From Synechococcales cyanobacterium C42_A2020_086 (GTDB lineage Bacteria > Cyanobacteriota > Cyanobacteriia > Elainellales > Elainellaceae): DNA of 64,000 nt. Under the pieces are notes generated by a model. It made no database searches and was not told the origin of the DNA. It saw nothing but the letters and a program-made list of their open reading frames with translations. Positions within the stretch are counted from its first letter, which is position 1; each line of letters begins with the position of its first letter. The DNA lies in the NCBI GenBank assembly GCA_015272325.1, contig JACYLU010000001.1, positions 248,001 through 312,000 on the forward strand, written 5' to 3'. Shown in pieces: positions 27,096 through 35,845 of the stretch. Made by a program: the position numbers and the translations under genes.

Positions 27096-27179
27096 GCAAA
27101 CTGCTAGGATTCTGACGTTGCTCGGCTCAACCTGTTAGCTTAATCTATTAACTTAGGCTAGCAGCCAAAATGCCCAAAG

Positions 27180-29864
27180 TTAGACCACACTCCAGACTTC
27201 CTTGCCGGTAATGCCATCATCCGCCACGAAGAACAGCTGCGTTTGGGCAGAATTGAGCTGTAACGGGAACGAACTTTCCGGACCCACCCGAATATCAAAG
27301 AGTCGGGCAGTCCATGGCTGACCTGAAGCAGCCGGCGTCACTCGCCACAGTTCGGTACCATTTTCTTCCGTCGTGCCAACAAAGAAGAGGCTACCGTTCA
27401 CAACCGTGAGTGCTTGTGGGTTCGTTACTGTTGCTAAAGCATCGAGACCCGTAATGCTTGACAGCTTCTGCGTTGTAGCGGCGGTACCCCCACTGATCCA
27501 GATTGCTGCGCCCGAACCATCGTTGGCAATAAAGGCTAACCGACCGCCTAGATTGACTAAATTCGACGGATTAGAGCCGACGCTGCCGCTAGCGATATCC
27601 CGGACGAGCTGCGGGGTTGGAGCGGGAGCATTGTCGGTCGGCGGATTGTTGGCAAAGGTCAACCGCCACAGTTCAGTTCCATTGGTTCTATCCAAAGCCG
27701 TAAAGTACAGCGTTCTGCCTCCTGCGAAATAAAGGAGGTTGCCAGGATTGGAGGAACTATCGTCGTTCAAGTTGAATCGAGTGAAGGAAGAGCCAAATTG
27801 ATCAATGCGTACCAGTTCCCGCTGCGACGCAATGCCACCGCCAACCTTCACATTAGCTGTCAAGAATAGAACATTCCCGGCATTGGTCAAGTTAGAGGGA
27901 GCAGAGCTAGCGTCGGGATTCAGATCCATCACCTCCAGGGTCACGGTATCGCCGGGTCCAGCGACAGCACGCCAAAGTTCAGTATCGCCGTCTATGGTGT
28001 CAGCGGTGAAATAGAGCGTGTTGCCGATACTCATGAAATTGTTAAACTCTGACAGCGGCTCAAGCTGGTCACTGACAATTTCTGTCGGAGTAAAGGTGCC
28101 TTGCCGCAGACGATAGAGTTTCTTGGGAGAGAGTCCGCTGCCTGCGGTTGGCTCAGTATAGAAATAGAGATCATTGCCGACGGCGGTCAACCCCTTGGGA
28201 TTAGAGCCAACACTGCCTGGCACAAGATCAGTGACCAAGCGAGTCCCGCTGGTGGTTCCGTCACTTGTCCATAGTTCCTTACCGAGGTTATTGGCGTTAG
28301 CTACAAAGTAGAGCGCTCCACCCACCTTGGTAAAGCTTTCCAAAATGACTCCTGGATCAAAGTCAAACAGGCGTTTGGTGCCGTTGAGCGTACCATTCGA
28401 GAGCCACAGCGATCGTTTGAGGACACCTTGGCTATCGGGCGCTTCGGCAGTGAAATAGGCAAGTCCGTTGACTTCTGTGAGATTAGACGCCTCTGAGCTG
28501 GAATTTTCGGGCGAATCGCCGATGCGAATATCGCGGGTGATACTGGGTTGCGGACCGCGAGGGTTATATACTAGGCGCAGATTGTACGTGGATCCTTCCA
28601 CGCTGTTATCTTGAGGACGTACCCGCACATAGTATGTGTTGGCTGGACCACCCGCTAATGTGCCGCCAAAAGTCTCGGATTCGGTGCCAAGGGTAGCGGC
28701 AACCAGCCCTTCCGACGGTAACTGCCCTGCCGCATACACATCAACATCGAGGTTGCCAAACAGCCGTCCTCCATCGGCAGGGCGACCTGTCAGTTCTACC
28801 GTGAGGAATCCTCGTCCCGGCAACTTAAACTTGACAAAGTCTACCGGAGAATCTTTGCCCGCCGTGACTACGTAGTTGGATTGAGTAACGGGGGTACTGC
28901 CTAAAGTGCCTAGATCTCGAGCGGTTGCCTCTGTGTTGCCGATGCCGTCAGTTAACCTGCCAATGTTGAGGGAGTAGTTAGTCGTTGCTCCACTGCCGGG
29001 CTTCTGGAAGACCCGAACGATATACTTGCCGACATCAAAAGGCTGAATCAAGCGCTCTGGATTACCGCCCGTATTGCGAGACGCTCTCAGAACCGTATTG
29101 CCATCGCCCGACCGCACTTCTAAATCTGCATCGGCCGTCATGCCCGACAGAGTAAACAGATAGTCTCCAGCAGTGGTGATATTCAGCTCATAACGGTCTT
29201 CTGGATCACCATTGCTGACCGTGCCCCGCTGCACTGTATTGATGGTAATAGGTGGTGGTCCAGGAACAGGCGTAGGAACGGGAATTGGGCTAGGGGAAGG
29301 GACCCCCGGCGTTGGCGAGGGGACACCGGGAGACGGCGAAGGAACACCCGGCGTTGGCGGAATATCGGGAGATGGCACACCAGGAACTGGCACCCCAGGC
29401 GTTGGCAGTGGTGTGGCAACCGGGGTAGCCTCCAGCGTCATGACATAGCGGCTATTATTGCCCTGCCGCCGCAAAACTCGCACAAAAAATTCTCCCGGAG
29501 CCTCAGCGGTCGAGTTTAGTTCAACGGTTAGGCTTTCATTGCGGTTGCCGCCACTCCGCGAAGCAGCGACGAGTTGGAAGTTGCGGTTACGATCGCGACC
29601 CCGGATCTGCCGGAAGTTGAGTTTGCCAATGCTCCTTAGAACTTCGTTGACAGGACGAACGAAACGATACAGCTCAACGTCGATGTTGTTGCGCTTGGCA
29701 ATGCCAGACAGATTGAGCGTGAAGCTGCTGCGACCATTTGGAGCGGTAAATCGCAGTAGGTCATCGAGATCAGTGCGCCCAACTCTGCCGCTAATATTGG
29801 TGGGTAGCCCTACCAGTCGAGCACCGCCCAGCCGACTGTCCCTGTCTCCTGCTGCTCTCGCCAT
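27180..29864 (-). CDS. Large PPC-domain and ELWxxDGT-repeat protein
   Basis: An 894-residue probable surface or secreted protein. Residues 1-150 form a PPC-like beta domain, 150-215 a Pro-rich linker of repeated GVPSP units, 215-300 and 310-425 two further PPC-like domains, and 440-894 a set of ELWxxDGT repeats (KELWTSDGTTSGT, DTELWR, GTELWR, with PGSVGSNP and LYF strands between), which normally build a beta-propeller. No Sec signal peptide is visible. Its N-terminal style matches that of the neighbouring CAP protein, suggesting a common export route. Function is likely adhesion or matrix; unproven. Confidence 0.85.
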   Translation of the reverse strand: MARAAGDRDSRLGGARLVGLPTNISGRVGRTDLDDLLRFTAPNGRSSFTLNLSGIAKRNNIDVELYRFVRPVNEVLRSIGKLNFRQIRGRDRNRNFQLVAASRSGGNRNESLTVELNSTAEAPGEFFVRVLRRQGNNSRYVMTLEATPVATPLPTPGVPVPGVPSPDIPPTPGVPSPSPGVPSPTPGVPSPSPIPVPTPVPGPPPITINTVQRGTVSNGDPEDRYELNITTAGDYLFTLSGMTADADLEVRSGDGNTVLRASRNTGGNPERLIQPFDVGKYIVRVFQKPGSGATTNYSLNIGRLTDGIGNTEATARDLGTLGSTPVTQSNYVVTAGKDSPVDFVKFKLPGRGFLTVELTGRPADGGRLFGNLDVDVYAAGQLPSEGLVAATLGTESETFGGTLAGGPANTYYVRVRPQDNSVEGSTYNLRLVYNPRGPQPSITRDIRIGDSPENSSSEASNLTEVNGLAYFTAEAPDSQGVLKRSLWLSNGTLNGTKRLFDFDPGVILESFTKVGGALYFVANANNLGKELWTSDGTTSGTRLVTDLVPGSVGSNPKGLTAVGNDLYFYTEPTAGSGLSPKKLYRLRQGTFTPTEIVSDQLEPLSEFNNFMSIGNTLYFTADTIDGDTELWRAVAGPGDTVTLEVMDLNPDASSAPSNLTNAGNVLFLTANVKVGGGIASQRELVRIDQFGSSFTRFNLNDDSSSNPGNLLYFAGGRTLYFTALDRTNGTELWRLTFANNPPTDNAPAPTPQLVRDIASGSVGSNPSNLVNLGGRLAFIANDGSGAAIWISGGTAATTQKLSSITGLDALATVTNPQALTVVNGSLFFVGTTEENGTELWRVTPAASGQPWTARLFDIRVGPESSFPLQLNSAQTQLFFVADDGITGKEVWSVV

Positions 29865-29931
29865 AGCATTACCCCAAAACGTTTCTAACCTTTCACCAAG
29901 GATAAGGTTTCCCCATTTGGCACAAAATAAA

Positions 29932-30162
29932 TCACTTACGTCGAATAGGTCTACGTCGAATAGGTCTGTTGAATAGGTCGAAGCGAGTTGTGCCGCAGTT
30001 CATTTGAGGGTGGAATCTGATGTAACGTCCAGCTTGAAAGCGCTCTCTGTTCTGACGAGCTAGCAAGTTTACCTGGCGAGTTCGGTAGTAGCGACAATTT
30101 CCGGAAAGATTATTTCCCAGGGCAGATGGTCTGACCGGCAAAATCTCCCCCAAGATAGCCAA
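29932..30162 (-). CDS. Possible small basic protein, unrecognised
   Basis: A 76-codon frame with TTG start whose middle (NLSGNCRYYRTRQVNLLARQ, then YIRFHPQMNCGTT) reads like real protein and uses codons similar to its neighbours. The C-terminus is produced by the 15-bp tandem repeat and reads R-P-I-R-R-R-P-I-R-R. No ATG, no clear ribosome site and no recognised family, so this is a weak call. Confidence 0.28.
   Translation of the reverse strand: MAILGEILPVRPSALGNNLSGNCRYYRTRQVNLLARQNRERFQAGRYIRFHPQMNCGTTRFDLFNRPIRRRPIRRK
29938..29980. repeat. 15-bp tandem repeat, two perfect copies plus a partial third
   Basis: The unit acgtcgaataggtct occurs twice, followed by a diverged third copy containing gaataggtc. 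Confidence 0.9.
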
Positions 30163-30324
30163 AGCAACTCGCTGCCTGAGATAGAGTAATGGCTATAGAG
30201 TCTACTTATGGTAGTTTGGTCTGATACATCGTTATTTTCGTTTGCTTGCGTTATCCTCACGCACCCTGATCTCTTATTGATCTCTATTGCTGATTGCTGT
30301 TGTAATGGTTGGCACTGGTTCCAC

Positions 30325-30340
30325 AGGTTAGTCCTAACCT
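30325..30340. promoter_or_regulatory. Perfect inverted repeat AGGTTAG-TC-CTAACCT
   Basis: A 7-bp palindromic pair with a 2-bp centre located 145 bp upstream of the DUF2294 gene. It has the shape of a dimeric repressor site, but no regulator can be named. Confidence 0.35.
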
Positions 30341-30484
30341 AGGGTCTAGCTAGATTAGGCGAACTGCTGCAGACTCTAACCCTGGATCAAAGCTTCTGCT
30401 GAGGCAATTCGTCTAAGTAGCTAGACATGGGTCAAGTTTTCCCTAGCTTAGGGATTGAGGTTTAGTTCTTTGTATTCAAAGGGT

Positions 30485-30913
30485 ATGTCAACACAAACTC
30501 CTACTCGCGGACAAGCCGAACGCTCATTATCCCAGCGCATTCAGGCGCTTTATCGAGATCAGCTCGGACATCAGCCTGGGAAAGTGACCTGTCAGCTATT
30601 TGAAGAAAAACTAGCCATCGTAATCGAAGATTCAGTGACTCAGCCCGAGCAACTTTTAGCCGAAGAGGGTCGGGTTGAATTGGCAGAGCAAGTTCGTGCC
30701 GACCTAGATAGCGCGATTCGTCCTCATCTTAGGAGCTTAATTGAAGAGATTTTGGGCGTCGCGGTCCTCGATTTGCTCAGCGATGCCACTCTCGATACAG
30801 GACGCACCGGCATGATCGTTGTCTTGGAAACGGCTCCCGACGTTCGAGACTCTAGCCGCAAATCTGATAAGAAGATGGCAGCCAAAGACGATAGGAAAGC
30901 TACGAAAGTCTAA
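30485..30913 (+). CDS. DUF2294 domain protein
   Basis: A 142-residue cytoplasmic protein. DUF2294 covers about residues 10-120 (YRDQLGHQPGKVTCQLFEEKL and EEILGVAVLDLLSDATLDTG). The frame is open from a TTG at 30455, but ATG 30485 is the natural start. The C-terminus is very basic (KSDKKMAAKDDRKATK). The family is found in cyanobacteria and Firmicutes with no firm function. It stands alone. Confidence 0.85.
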   Translation: MSTQTPTRGQAERSLSQRIQALYRDQLGHQPGKVTCQLFEEKLAIVIEDSVTQPEQLLAEEGRVELAEQVRADLDSAIRPHLRSLIEEILGVAVLDLLSDATLDTGRTGMIVVLETAPDVRDSSRKSDKKMAAKDDRKATKV

Positions 30914-31543
30914 TTCTTTTTGATCGCTCTTTGCAAAAGCTGTAATCGCAGAACAAATAGAGGTATCCCACCATCAACTACCATCAGTAGTGAATTTATT
31001 TGATATTCCATTATTTGTTCTCTATTCGGTTTGAGCAGCAGTATTAGAAGCCAGTTCTGTAATTCAGCCCTGTAATTCAGTGCTGCTGCAATATACTGTT
31101 CATTTCAGTTCAACAGAGTTTTCCTGTAGTCGTTCTCTTTTAGGTTTTGTTTAATGCGGTAAGGATTTTTATTAATGTGCTAAACAACCATTCAAGGTGT
31201 TTATGAATGGCCATCTCACAACCTGTCTAGCAACCAACTCCTCTATTCCTATTATTCCTGTTACGGCATACACAAATAGATGATCTAGGTAATCGTCTAG
31301 GTGATTGTTCTTGACCTTGCTTATGGAAGCAGGGTTGCTTTATGGCAGGAGGGGTTTGCGTTCCGCTAGTTGGCTAATTTTCGTTCAATCATGGCATCAA
31401 GTGGAAGTTTGAAGAACACATGTATTTATTTTATTAAGCTTCTTTAAAGATCCCCTTGGAAAGTTAGTGAAGATTTATGTTGGGTACTCTAAGCTACGAC
31501 CTGCTGCTTTCTGGTGGGTATCTGTAAGGAGTGGTGCTGCTTC
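30914..31543. other. Intergenic region (630 bp)
   Basis: No gene found. A 13-bp duplication (ctgtaattcag units, 31057-31082) is present. The last 120 bp are AT-rich and probably contain the promoter of the cyclase gene. Confidence 0.55.
31057..31082. repeat. 13-bp tandem duplication
   Basis: Units ctgtaattcagcc and ctgtaattcagtg lie head to tail. Confidence 0.85.
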
Positions 31544-32596
31544 ATGATTCAACCTCTTGCCACATTGCTAATCGTCGATGATCATTTGGATAACCTAGAA
31601 GTCCTAGCCACTATTTTGCGACAAGGAGGCTACCGCGTTCGCGAAGCAGCCAATGGTGCGGCAGCGCTTGATGCTATTCAGGTCGAAACTCCCGATCTGG
31701 TGCTGCTCGACATCAATATGCCGCACATGAGTGGTTATGACGTTTGTGCCCAAATTAAGGCAGACCCAAAGACAGCAGCCATTCCGGTCATCTTCTTGAG
31801 TGCTTTGTCGGATGTAGATGAGAAGGTCAAGGCCTTTGCCACCGGAGGAGCGGACTACATCACCAAGCCGTTTCAAACCTCGGAAGTGCTGGCGCGAGTG
31901 CAGTATCAGTTGATTATTCGGCAGCAGCAGCAGCGCCTCAGCGAACAAAACCACCGTTTACAGCAGGAAATTCTGCATCGCCAGCAGGTCGAAGCAGCCC
32001 TGCGGCAGGCTAACGCTAAACTACAGCATTTAGCGCTGCTCGACAGCCTAACGCAAATTGCTAACCGCCGCCGCTTTGATGAGTATCTGCAGCAGGAATG
32101 GCAGCGGCTGCAGCGGAAAGAAACCCCGCTATCGCTGATTCTGTGCGATATCGACTTTTTTAAGCGCTACAATGACCGCTACGGGCATCAGGCCGGAGAC
32201 GCTTGCCTGAAACAAGTAACTCGAGCACTGCAGCAAGTTGTTAAACGCTCGACCGATCTAATTGCCCGCTATGGTGGCGAGGAGTTTGCCATCATTCTGC
32301 CCGATACCGATCACGGTGGTGCAGTTGTGGTCGCACAACAGATCCGGGATGTAGTGCGGCAATTGCAAATTCCCCATCGCGGATCGGACGTGGCCAACTG
32401 GGTGACGCTGAGTTTGGGCATTGCTTGCATGATTCCTACTCCGGCTCACTCGCCTCGCAACTTGGTAGAGGCAGCTGACCAAGCACTCTATTCTGCCAAG
32501 CAAAACGGCCGCGACTGCTACCATCTCTACTCGTCGCTACAATGCCGGTCGTCCCGTATGCCGTCTTCAGTCCGAGATTATATGAACTCACTTTGA
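31544..32596 (+). CDS. Receiver-GGDEF diguanylate cyclase (PleD-like)
   Basis: A 350-residue phosphorylation-controlled c-di-GMP synthase. The receiver domain covers residues 5-120 (D56 in LLDINMP, Lys in ITKPF), a coiled linker 125-165, and GGDEF 170-335. The active site reads G-G-E-E-F (244-248), with an RxxD inhibitory site five residues upstream (R-S-T-D). ATG 31544 is preferred, with AAGGAG about 12 nt upstream; the frame is open from GTG 31514. No sensor kinase is adjacent. Confidence 0.93.
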   Translation: MIQPLATLLIVDDHLDNLEVLATILRQGGYRVREAANGAAALDAIQVETPDLVLLDINMPHMSGYDVCAQIKADPKTAAIPVIFLSALSDVDEKVKAFATGGADYITKPFQTSEVLARVQYQLIIRQQQQRLSEQNHRLQQEILHRQQVEAALRQANAKLQHLALLDSLTQIANRRRFDEYLQQEWQRLQRKETPLSLILCDIDFFKRYNDRYGHQAGDACLKQVTRALQQVVKRSTDLIARYGGEEFAIILPDTDHGGAVVVAQQIRDVVRQLQIPHRGSDVANWVTLSLGIACMIPTPAHSPRNLVEAADQALYSAKQNGRDCYHLYSSLQCRSSRMPSSVRDYMNSL

Positions 32597-32630
32597 ATAC
32601 AATCATTTGAATGCAATCAACTGAATATAA

Positions 32631-33038
32631 TTAACCGGACTCGGAGCTACTCGCGTGGCTCAACTGGCAGTGCGTGCACAACCCAAAGAACTCCAGCGTG
32701 TGATAGAAGATTTTGAACCGATAGGACTCGTGAAGCTGATCTTCTAGTTCATGGACCGGGCATTCCCGAATCGGAATCGAGGTGCCGCACTGCAGGCAGG
32801 TGAGGTGGTGCTTGTCTTCTTGTAGCGTGCTGTAGAGCGACTCGCCGTTGGCTAGCGTCCGCACCTGAACGACCCCTTCCAGTTTCAGCGCTTCTAGCGA
32901 GCGGTACACAGTAGCAAGCCCCATGCTTTCATTCCGGTTGCGCAATTCTAGATAGATATCCTGGGCTGAAATCTCGTGACTCAGGGTTTTCAGCAAGTTA
33001 AAAATTCGTTCCTGGCTGCGAGTACGGTGGGATTTCAT
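32631..33038 (-). CDS. zur: Zinc-uptake repressor Zur (FurB)
   Basis: A Fur-family metalloregulator of 135 residues that represses zinc-uptake genes when zinc is sufficient. The frame extends to 33203 but ATG 33038 (MKSHRTRSQERIFNLLKTL) is the proper start. Recognition region: SMGLATVYRSLEALKLEGVV. Metal sites: H-H-L-T-C-L-Q-C and, near the end, F-G-L-C-T-H-C, the two structural zinc Cys pairs. The HHLTC/FFGLC pattern and spacing match cyanobacterial FurB/Zur rather than FurA or PerR. It is divergent from purS with 122 bp between; no clear Zur box was found there. Confidence 0.87.
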   Translation of the reverse strand: MKSHRTRSQERIFNLLKTLSHEISAQDIYLELRNRNESMGLATVYRSLEALKLEGVVQVRTLANGESLYSTLQEDKHHLTCLQCGTSIPIRECPVHELEDQLHESYRFKIFYHTLEFFGLCTHCQLSHASSSESG

Positions 33039-33160
33039 GGCGCAAACGCGATAAAGGGGTCCTTGCCCTGCACAAAGCTGATTTTTTTCACCCTTAGTAT
33101 ATCTCCCTCTTCCATTCCATCTTAGAATGAGGGCTGTAAGATCCCGCCTAGAGATTCGCT

Positions 33161-33436
33161 GTGAAGACCTACCAGGCTCGTATTTACGTGACGCTGCGCC
33201 CATCTGTTCTTGATCCTGCCGGTACGGCAGTCCAGTCGGGCTTGAAGCATCTAGGCTACGACACGGTGGAGCAAGTGCGAATCGGCAAGTATATCGAGCT
33301 AAAGCTCAGGGCACCCGATGACGCTACAGCCCATACTCAGCTCGATCAGATGTGCGACCAGCTGCTAGCAAACCCGGTAATCGAGAACTATCGTTTCGAG
33401 GTCACTGAAGCGACCGAAGCCGCAGTCTCGTCTTGA
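33161..33436 (+). CDS. purS: Phosphoribosylformylglycinamidine synthase subunit PurS
   Basis: Small structural subunit that bridges PurL and PurQ in the fourth step of purine synthesis. The 91-residue protein has the standard YQARIYVTLRPSVLDPAG start and the GLKHLGYDTVEQVRIGKYIEL core. The start is GTG 33161. In many cyanobacteria purQ follows directly; here it does not, and the DNA downstream carries an antisense gene remnant whose end overlaps purS. Confidence 0.93.
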   Translation: MKTYQARIYVTLRPSVLDPAGTAVQSGLKHLGYDTVEQVRIGKYIELKLRAPDDATAHTQLDQMCDQLLANPVIENYRFEVTEATEAAVSS

Positions 33437-33872
33437 TCACGGATCACCACATTGAGACCCTTGTGAACCCTTGCGAAACCATTACGAACTCGCAGACGCT
33501 GTGAGAAGACTGTGAGAGAAGACTGTGATGCGACATACTGTTCTGCATCCGAGCCGGGCACCAGATAAATCGTTTCTGCTTTGTCCTGCAACGGTTGAAC
33601 CACCTCTTGGACAAACGCTTTCCGATTGATCAGAAAGGGCCCAATCACATCTTCGCCACTTATTCTGGTTCTGAGAAAATAATGCCTGGATGAATGGCGG
33701 CTCTTTCTAAATGGGTCTTACCAGACCAAATATTCAATTGTGTGATGATTCTGCCACACATATCCTGCTGCTTCCAGTAGCGATTGGCTCGATCGCCTAG
33801 CGTTCCAGAATTGTCTATGGCGACCAAAGCACTTTGAAAGCACTTTGAGAATAGACAATGTCTGTACTGCAA
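33388..33872 (-). pseudogene. Frameshifted gene of unrecognised family
   Basis: Two minus-strand frames join into one convincing protein if one base is added near 33661: the first (33660-33872) ends ...HPGIIFSEPE and then stop; the second resumes ISGEDVIGPFLINRKAFVQE and continues through ETIYLVPGSDAEQYVASQ to 33388. Both parts use codons like real genes. Without a correction the protein is cut at about 70 residues. The start (TTG 33872) lies in an 11-bp tandem duplication (33826-33847), and the end overlaps purS by 49 bp, so the true limits are uncertain. I do not recognise the family. Confidence 0.45.
33826..33847. repeat. 11-bp perfect tandem duplication
   Basis: The unit aaagcactttg occurs twice, in the 5' part of the frameshifted gene remnant. 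Confidence 0.9.
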
Positions 33873-33892
33873 CTGTCCTGAAGCAGGATTGA

Positions 33893-34531
33893 ATGACTAT
33901 GACTTTGCCATCGCTGCCCGAACGCTTTTTTGTAACCGGAACCGATACCAATGTTGGTAAAACAGTTGTGTCCGCTCTGTTCACGCTGGGATTGAACGCT
34001 GCCTACTGGAAGCCGGTACAGTCTGGGCTGGAGCCATGTTCCGATACCGACTATGTGCGGCAGGTGACCGGACTAGATGCCTCCCATTTTCTGCCTGAGC
34101 GCTATCGGTTAACTCAGCCCTTATCTCCCCATGCGGCGGCTGCCATTGACGGTGTCCGAATTGATCTAGCTGACTTCACTCTGCCAGACACTGATAAAGC
34201 GCATCTAATCGTCGAAGGAGCAGGCGGGCTGATGGTGCCGCTGAACGAGCGCGACTTGATTATCGACCTGATCAAAGCTCTGGATCTGCCCGTGTGTCTG
34301 GTGACGCGCAGCACCTTGGGTACGATTAACCACACGCTGCTATCGCTGGCGCAACTGCGGCGAGCAAACATTCCGATTCTCGGCGTTATGATCAACGGGG
34401 AGAAAAACCCTAGCAACCGCGATGCCATTGCTCATTTTGGGCAGGTGCCGATTCTGGGTGAGCTAGAGCCGCTGCCGGAGGTGAACCCCCACACCCTTAG
34501 GGTTGCCTTTCAGCAGATTACTCAGTTCTAG
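33893..34531 (+). CDS. bioD: Dethiobiotin synthetase BioD
   Basis: ATP-dependent ring closure of 7,8-diaminopelargonate to dethiobiotin, the next-to-last step of biotin synthesis. The 212-residue protein has the P-loop G-T-D-T-N-V-G-K-T at residues 14-22, the YWKPVQSG segment, and VEGAGGLMVPLNE. ATG 33893 is the start. bioA follows 39 bp after the stop, so the two form an operon. Confidence 0.94.
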   Translation: MTMTLPSLPERFFVTGTDTNVGKTVVSALFTLGLNAAYWKPVQSGLEPCSDTDYVRQVTGLDASHFLPERYRLTQPLSPHAAAAIDGVRIDLADFTLPDTDKAHLIVEGAGGLMVPLNERDLIIDLIKALDLPVCLVTRSTLGTINHTLLSLAQLRRANIPILGVMINGEKNPSNRDAIAHFGQVPILGELEPLPEVNPHTLRVAFQQITQF

Positions 34532-34570
34532 CTCTTGTTCATTGTTTCTTTTGAGCTACTATCCCGAGCT

Positions 34571-35845
34571 ATGCATCCCCACCTCTGGTATCCCTACACC
34601 CAAGCCAAAACCGCGCCTGCTCCGTTGAAAGTCAAGTCGGCTCAGGGCATCTGGCTCGAACTCGAGGACGGTCGCCGGCTGATCGACTGCATTTCGAGCT
34701 GGTGGGTGAATCTGCACGGGCATGCCCATCCCAAAATTGCAGCAGCGATTGCCGAGCAGGCGTCTCGCCTAGAGCAGGTGATTTTTGCCGGCTTTACCCA
34801 CGATCCTGCTGAGCAGGTGGCGGAGCAACTTGTGAAGAAATTGCCCGCCAATTTAAATCGCGTCTTCTATTCCGACAACGGTTCGACAGCAGTAGAAGTG
34901 GCGCTGAAAATGGCGTATCAGTACTGGATCAATCAGGGGCAGAAGCGCGGCACCTTTATCGCCTTTGAGGGCGCTTACCACGGTGATACCTTTGGCACGA
35001 TGGCGGTGGGGGCACGCTCGCTGTTTACCCAGGTGTTTGCCGATTTGCTGTTTGAGGTGGAGTTTGTGCCCTTTCCGGCAACCTACTGGGGCGATGAGCC
35101 GGCAGACCGAGAAACGCAGGTGTTGACCGAGGTGCGGCAGCGCTTAGAGTCGCAGCCCGAACGCTATGCGGGGATAATTATCGAACCGCTGGTGCAGGGC
35201 GCGGGTGGGATGCGGATGTGCCGGACAGGGTTTCTGCAGCAACTCGCGGCGCTAACTCGGCAACATCAAAGCCTGCTGATCTTCGATGAGGTGATGACCG
35301 GCTTTGGGCGGACAGGCGACTGGTTTGCCTGCCTAAAGGCGCAGGTGCAGCCAGATATTGTCTGTTTGTCGAAGGGCATCACGGGAGGATTCCTACCGCT
35401 TTCTGTGACCGTATGCACCGAAGCAATCTACGAGGCATTCTACAGCGATGATCCGACGAAAACGCTGTACCACGGCCATAGCTACACGGCGAATCCCCTA
35501 GGATGCGCGGCAGCCCTAGCCTCCTGGCAGCTCATGGTCGAGAATGAATCGGCCTTTATGACGATGGAAACTCAGCATCAGCGGCACCTTCAAGAGTTGC
35601 AGGATCATTCCAAGGTGCAGCGGTTGCGCGTGACGGGCACCATTGCCGCGATGGATGTCGTGACGGTGGATCAGCCAGGCTATTTGAATCAGATCGGTCC
35701 CCAGATCCGCCAAAAGGCAATTCAGCAAGGGCTACTATTGCGACCGCTCGGTCAGGTGCTCTATCTCATGCCGCCCTACTGCATCACCGAGGCAGAGCTA
35801 GCGGAGGTCTACACCAAAATTCGCCGGATTTTGGATGCCCTTTAA
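34571..35845 (+). CDS. bioA: Adenosylmethionine-8-amino-7-oxononanoate aminotransferase BioA
   Basis: PLP enzyme that converts KAPA to DAPA using S-adenosylmethionine. Length 424 residues from ATG 34571 ([11 protein letters not shown]); the frame begins at TTG 34535 but the family starts at this Met. Diagnostic parts are [43 protein letters not shown] and the PLP Lys in CLSKGITGG. It is downstream of bioD in the same operon. Its stop TAA overlaps the convergent chlI stop by 4 bp. Confidence 0.95.
   Translation: MHPHLWYPYTQAKTAPAPLKVKSAQGIWLELEDGRRLIDCISSWWVNLHGHAHPKIAAAIAEQASRLEQVIFAGFTHDPAEQVAEQLVKKLPANLNRVFYSDNGSTAVEVALKMAYQYWINQGQKRGTFIAFEGAYHGDTFGTMAVGARSLFTQVFADLLFEVEFVPFPATYWGDEPADRETQVLTEVRQRLESQPERYAGIIIEPLVQGAGGMRMCRTGFLQQLAALTRQHQSLLIFDEVMTGFGRTGDWFACLKAQVQPDIVCLSKGITGGFLPLSVTVCTEAIYEAFYSDDPTKTLYHGHSYTANPLGCAAALASWQLMVENESAFMTMETQHQRHLQELQDHSKVQRLRVTGTIAAMDVVTVDQPGYLNQIGPQIRQKAIQQGLLLRPLGQVLYLMPPYCITEAELAEVYTKIRRILDAL

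Larger units (their letters stand above)
26483..27179. other. AT-rich intergenic region with small ORF and repeat
   Basis: 697 bp upstream of the CAP gene. It contains the tiny Trp/Cys-rich ORF (26835-26969), a HIP1 octamer (27038-27045) and a 20-bp tandem duplication (27056-27095). The 26540-26800 part is AT-rich and shows no gene. Confidence 0.6.
29865..30484. other. Intergenic region (620 bp)
   Basis: Divergent space between the ELWxxDGT gene and the DUF2294 gene. It holds a 15-bp tandem repeat (29938-29980), a weak small ORF (29932-30162, minus) and a perfect 7-bp inverted repeat (30325-30340). Confidence 0.6.

Noticed and set aside
27373-27732. Plus-strand 119-codon frame and similar frames inside the ELWxxDGT gene
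   Set aside because: They are antisense frames of a GC-rich repetitive gene; their composition reflects the real minus-strand codons.
30069-30260. Second minus-strand frame overlapping the weak ORF at 29932-30162
   Set aside because: Different frame of the same DNA; less protein-like than its overlapping partner and no start signal.
33039-33160. Zur box between zur and purS
   Set aside because: Only a weak CATTC/GAATG repeat is seen near 33112-33128; it does not resemble the AT-rich TGATAATNATTATCA-type site.
33718-33984. Minus-strand 88-codon frame across the bioD start
   Set aside because: Antisense to bioD and in a different frame from the more convincing frameshifted remnant.
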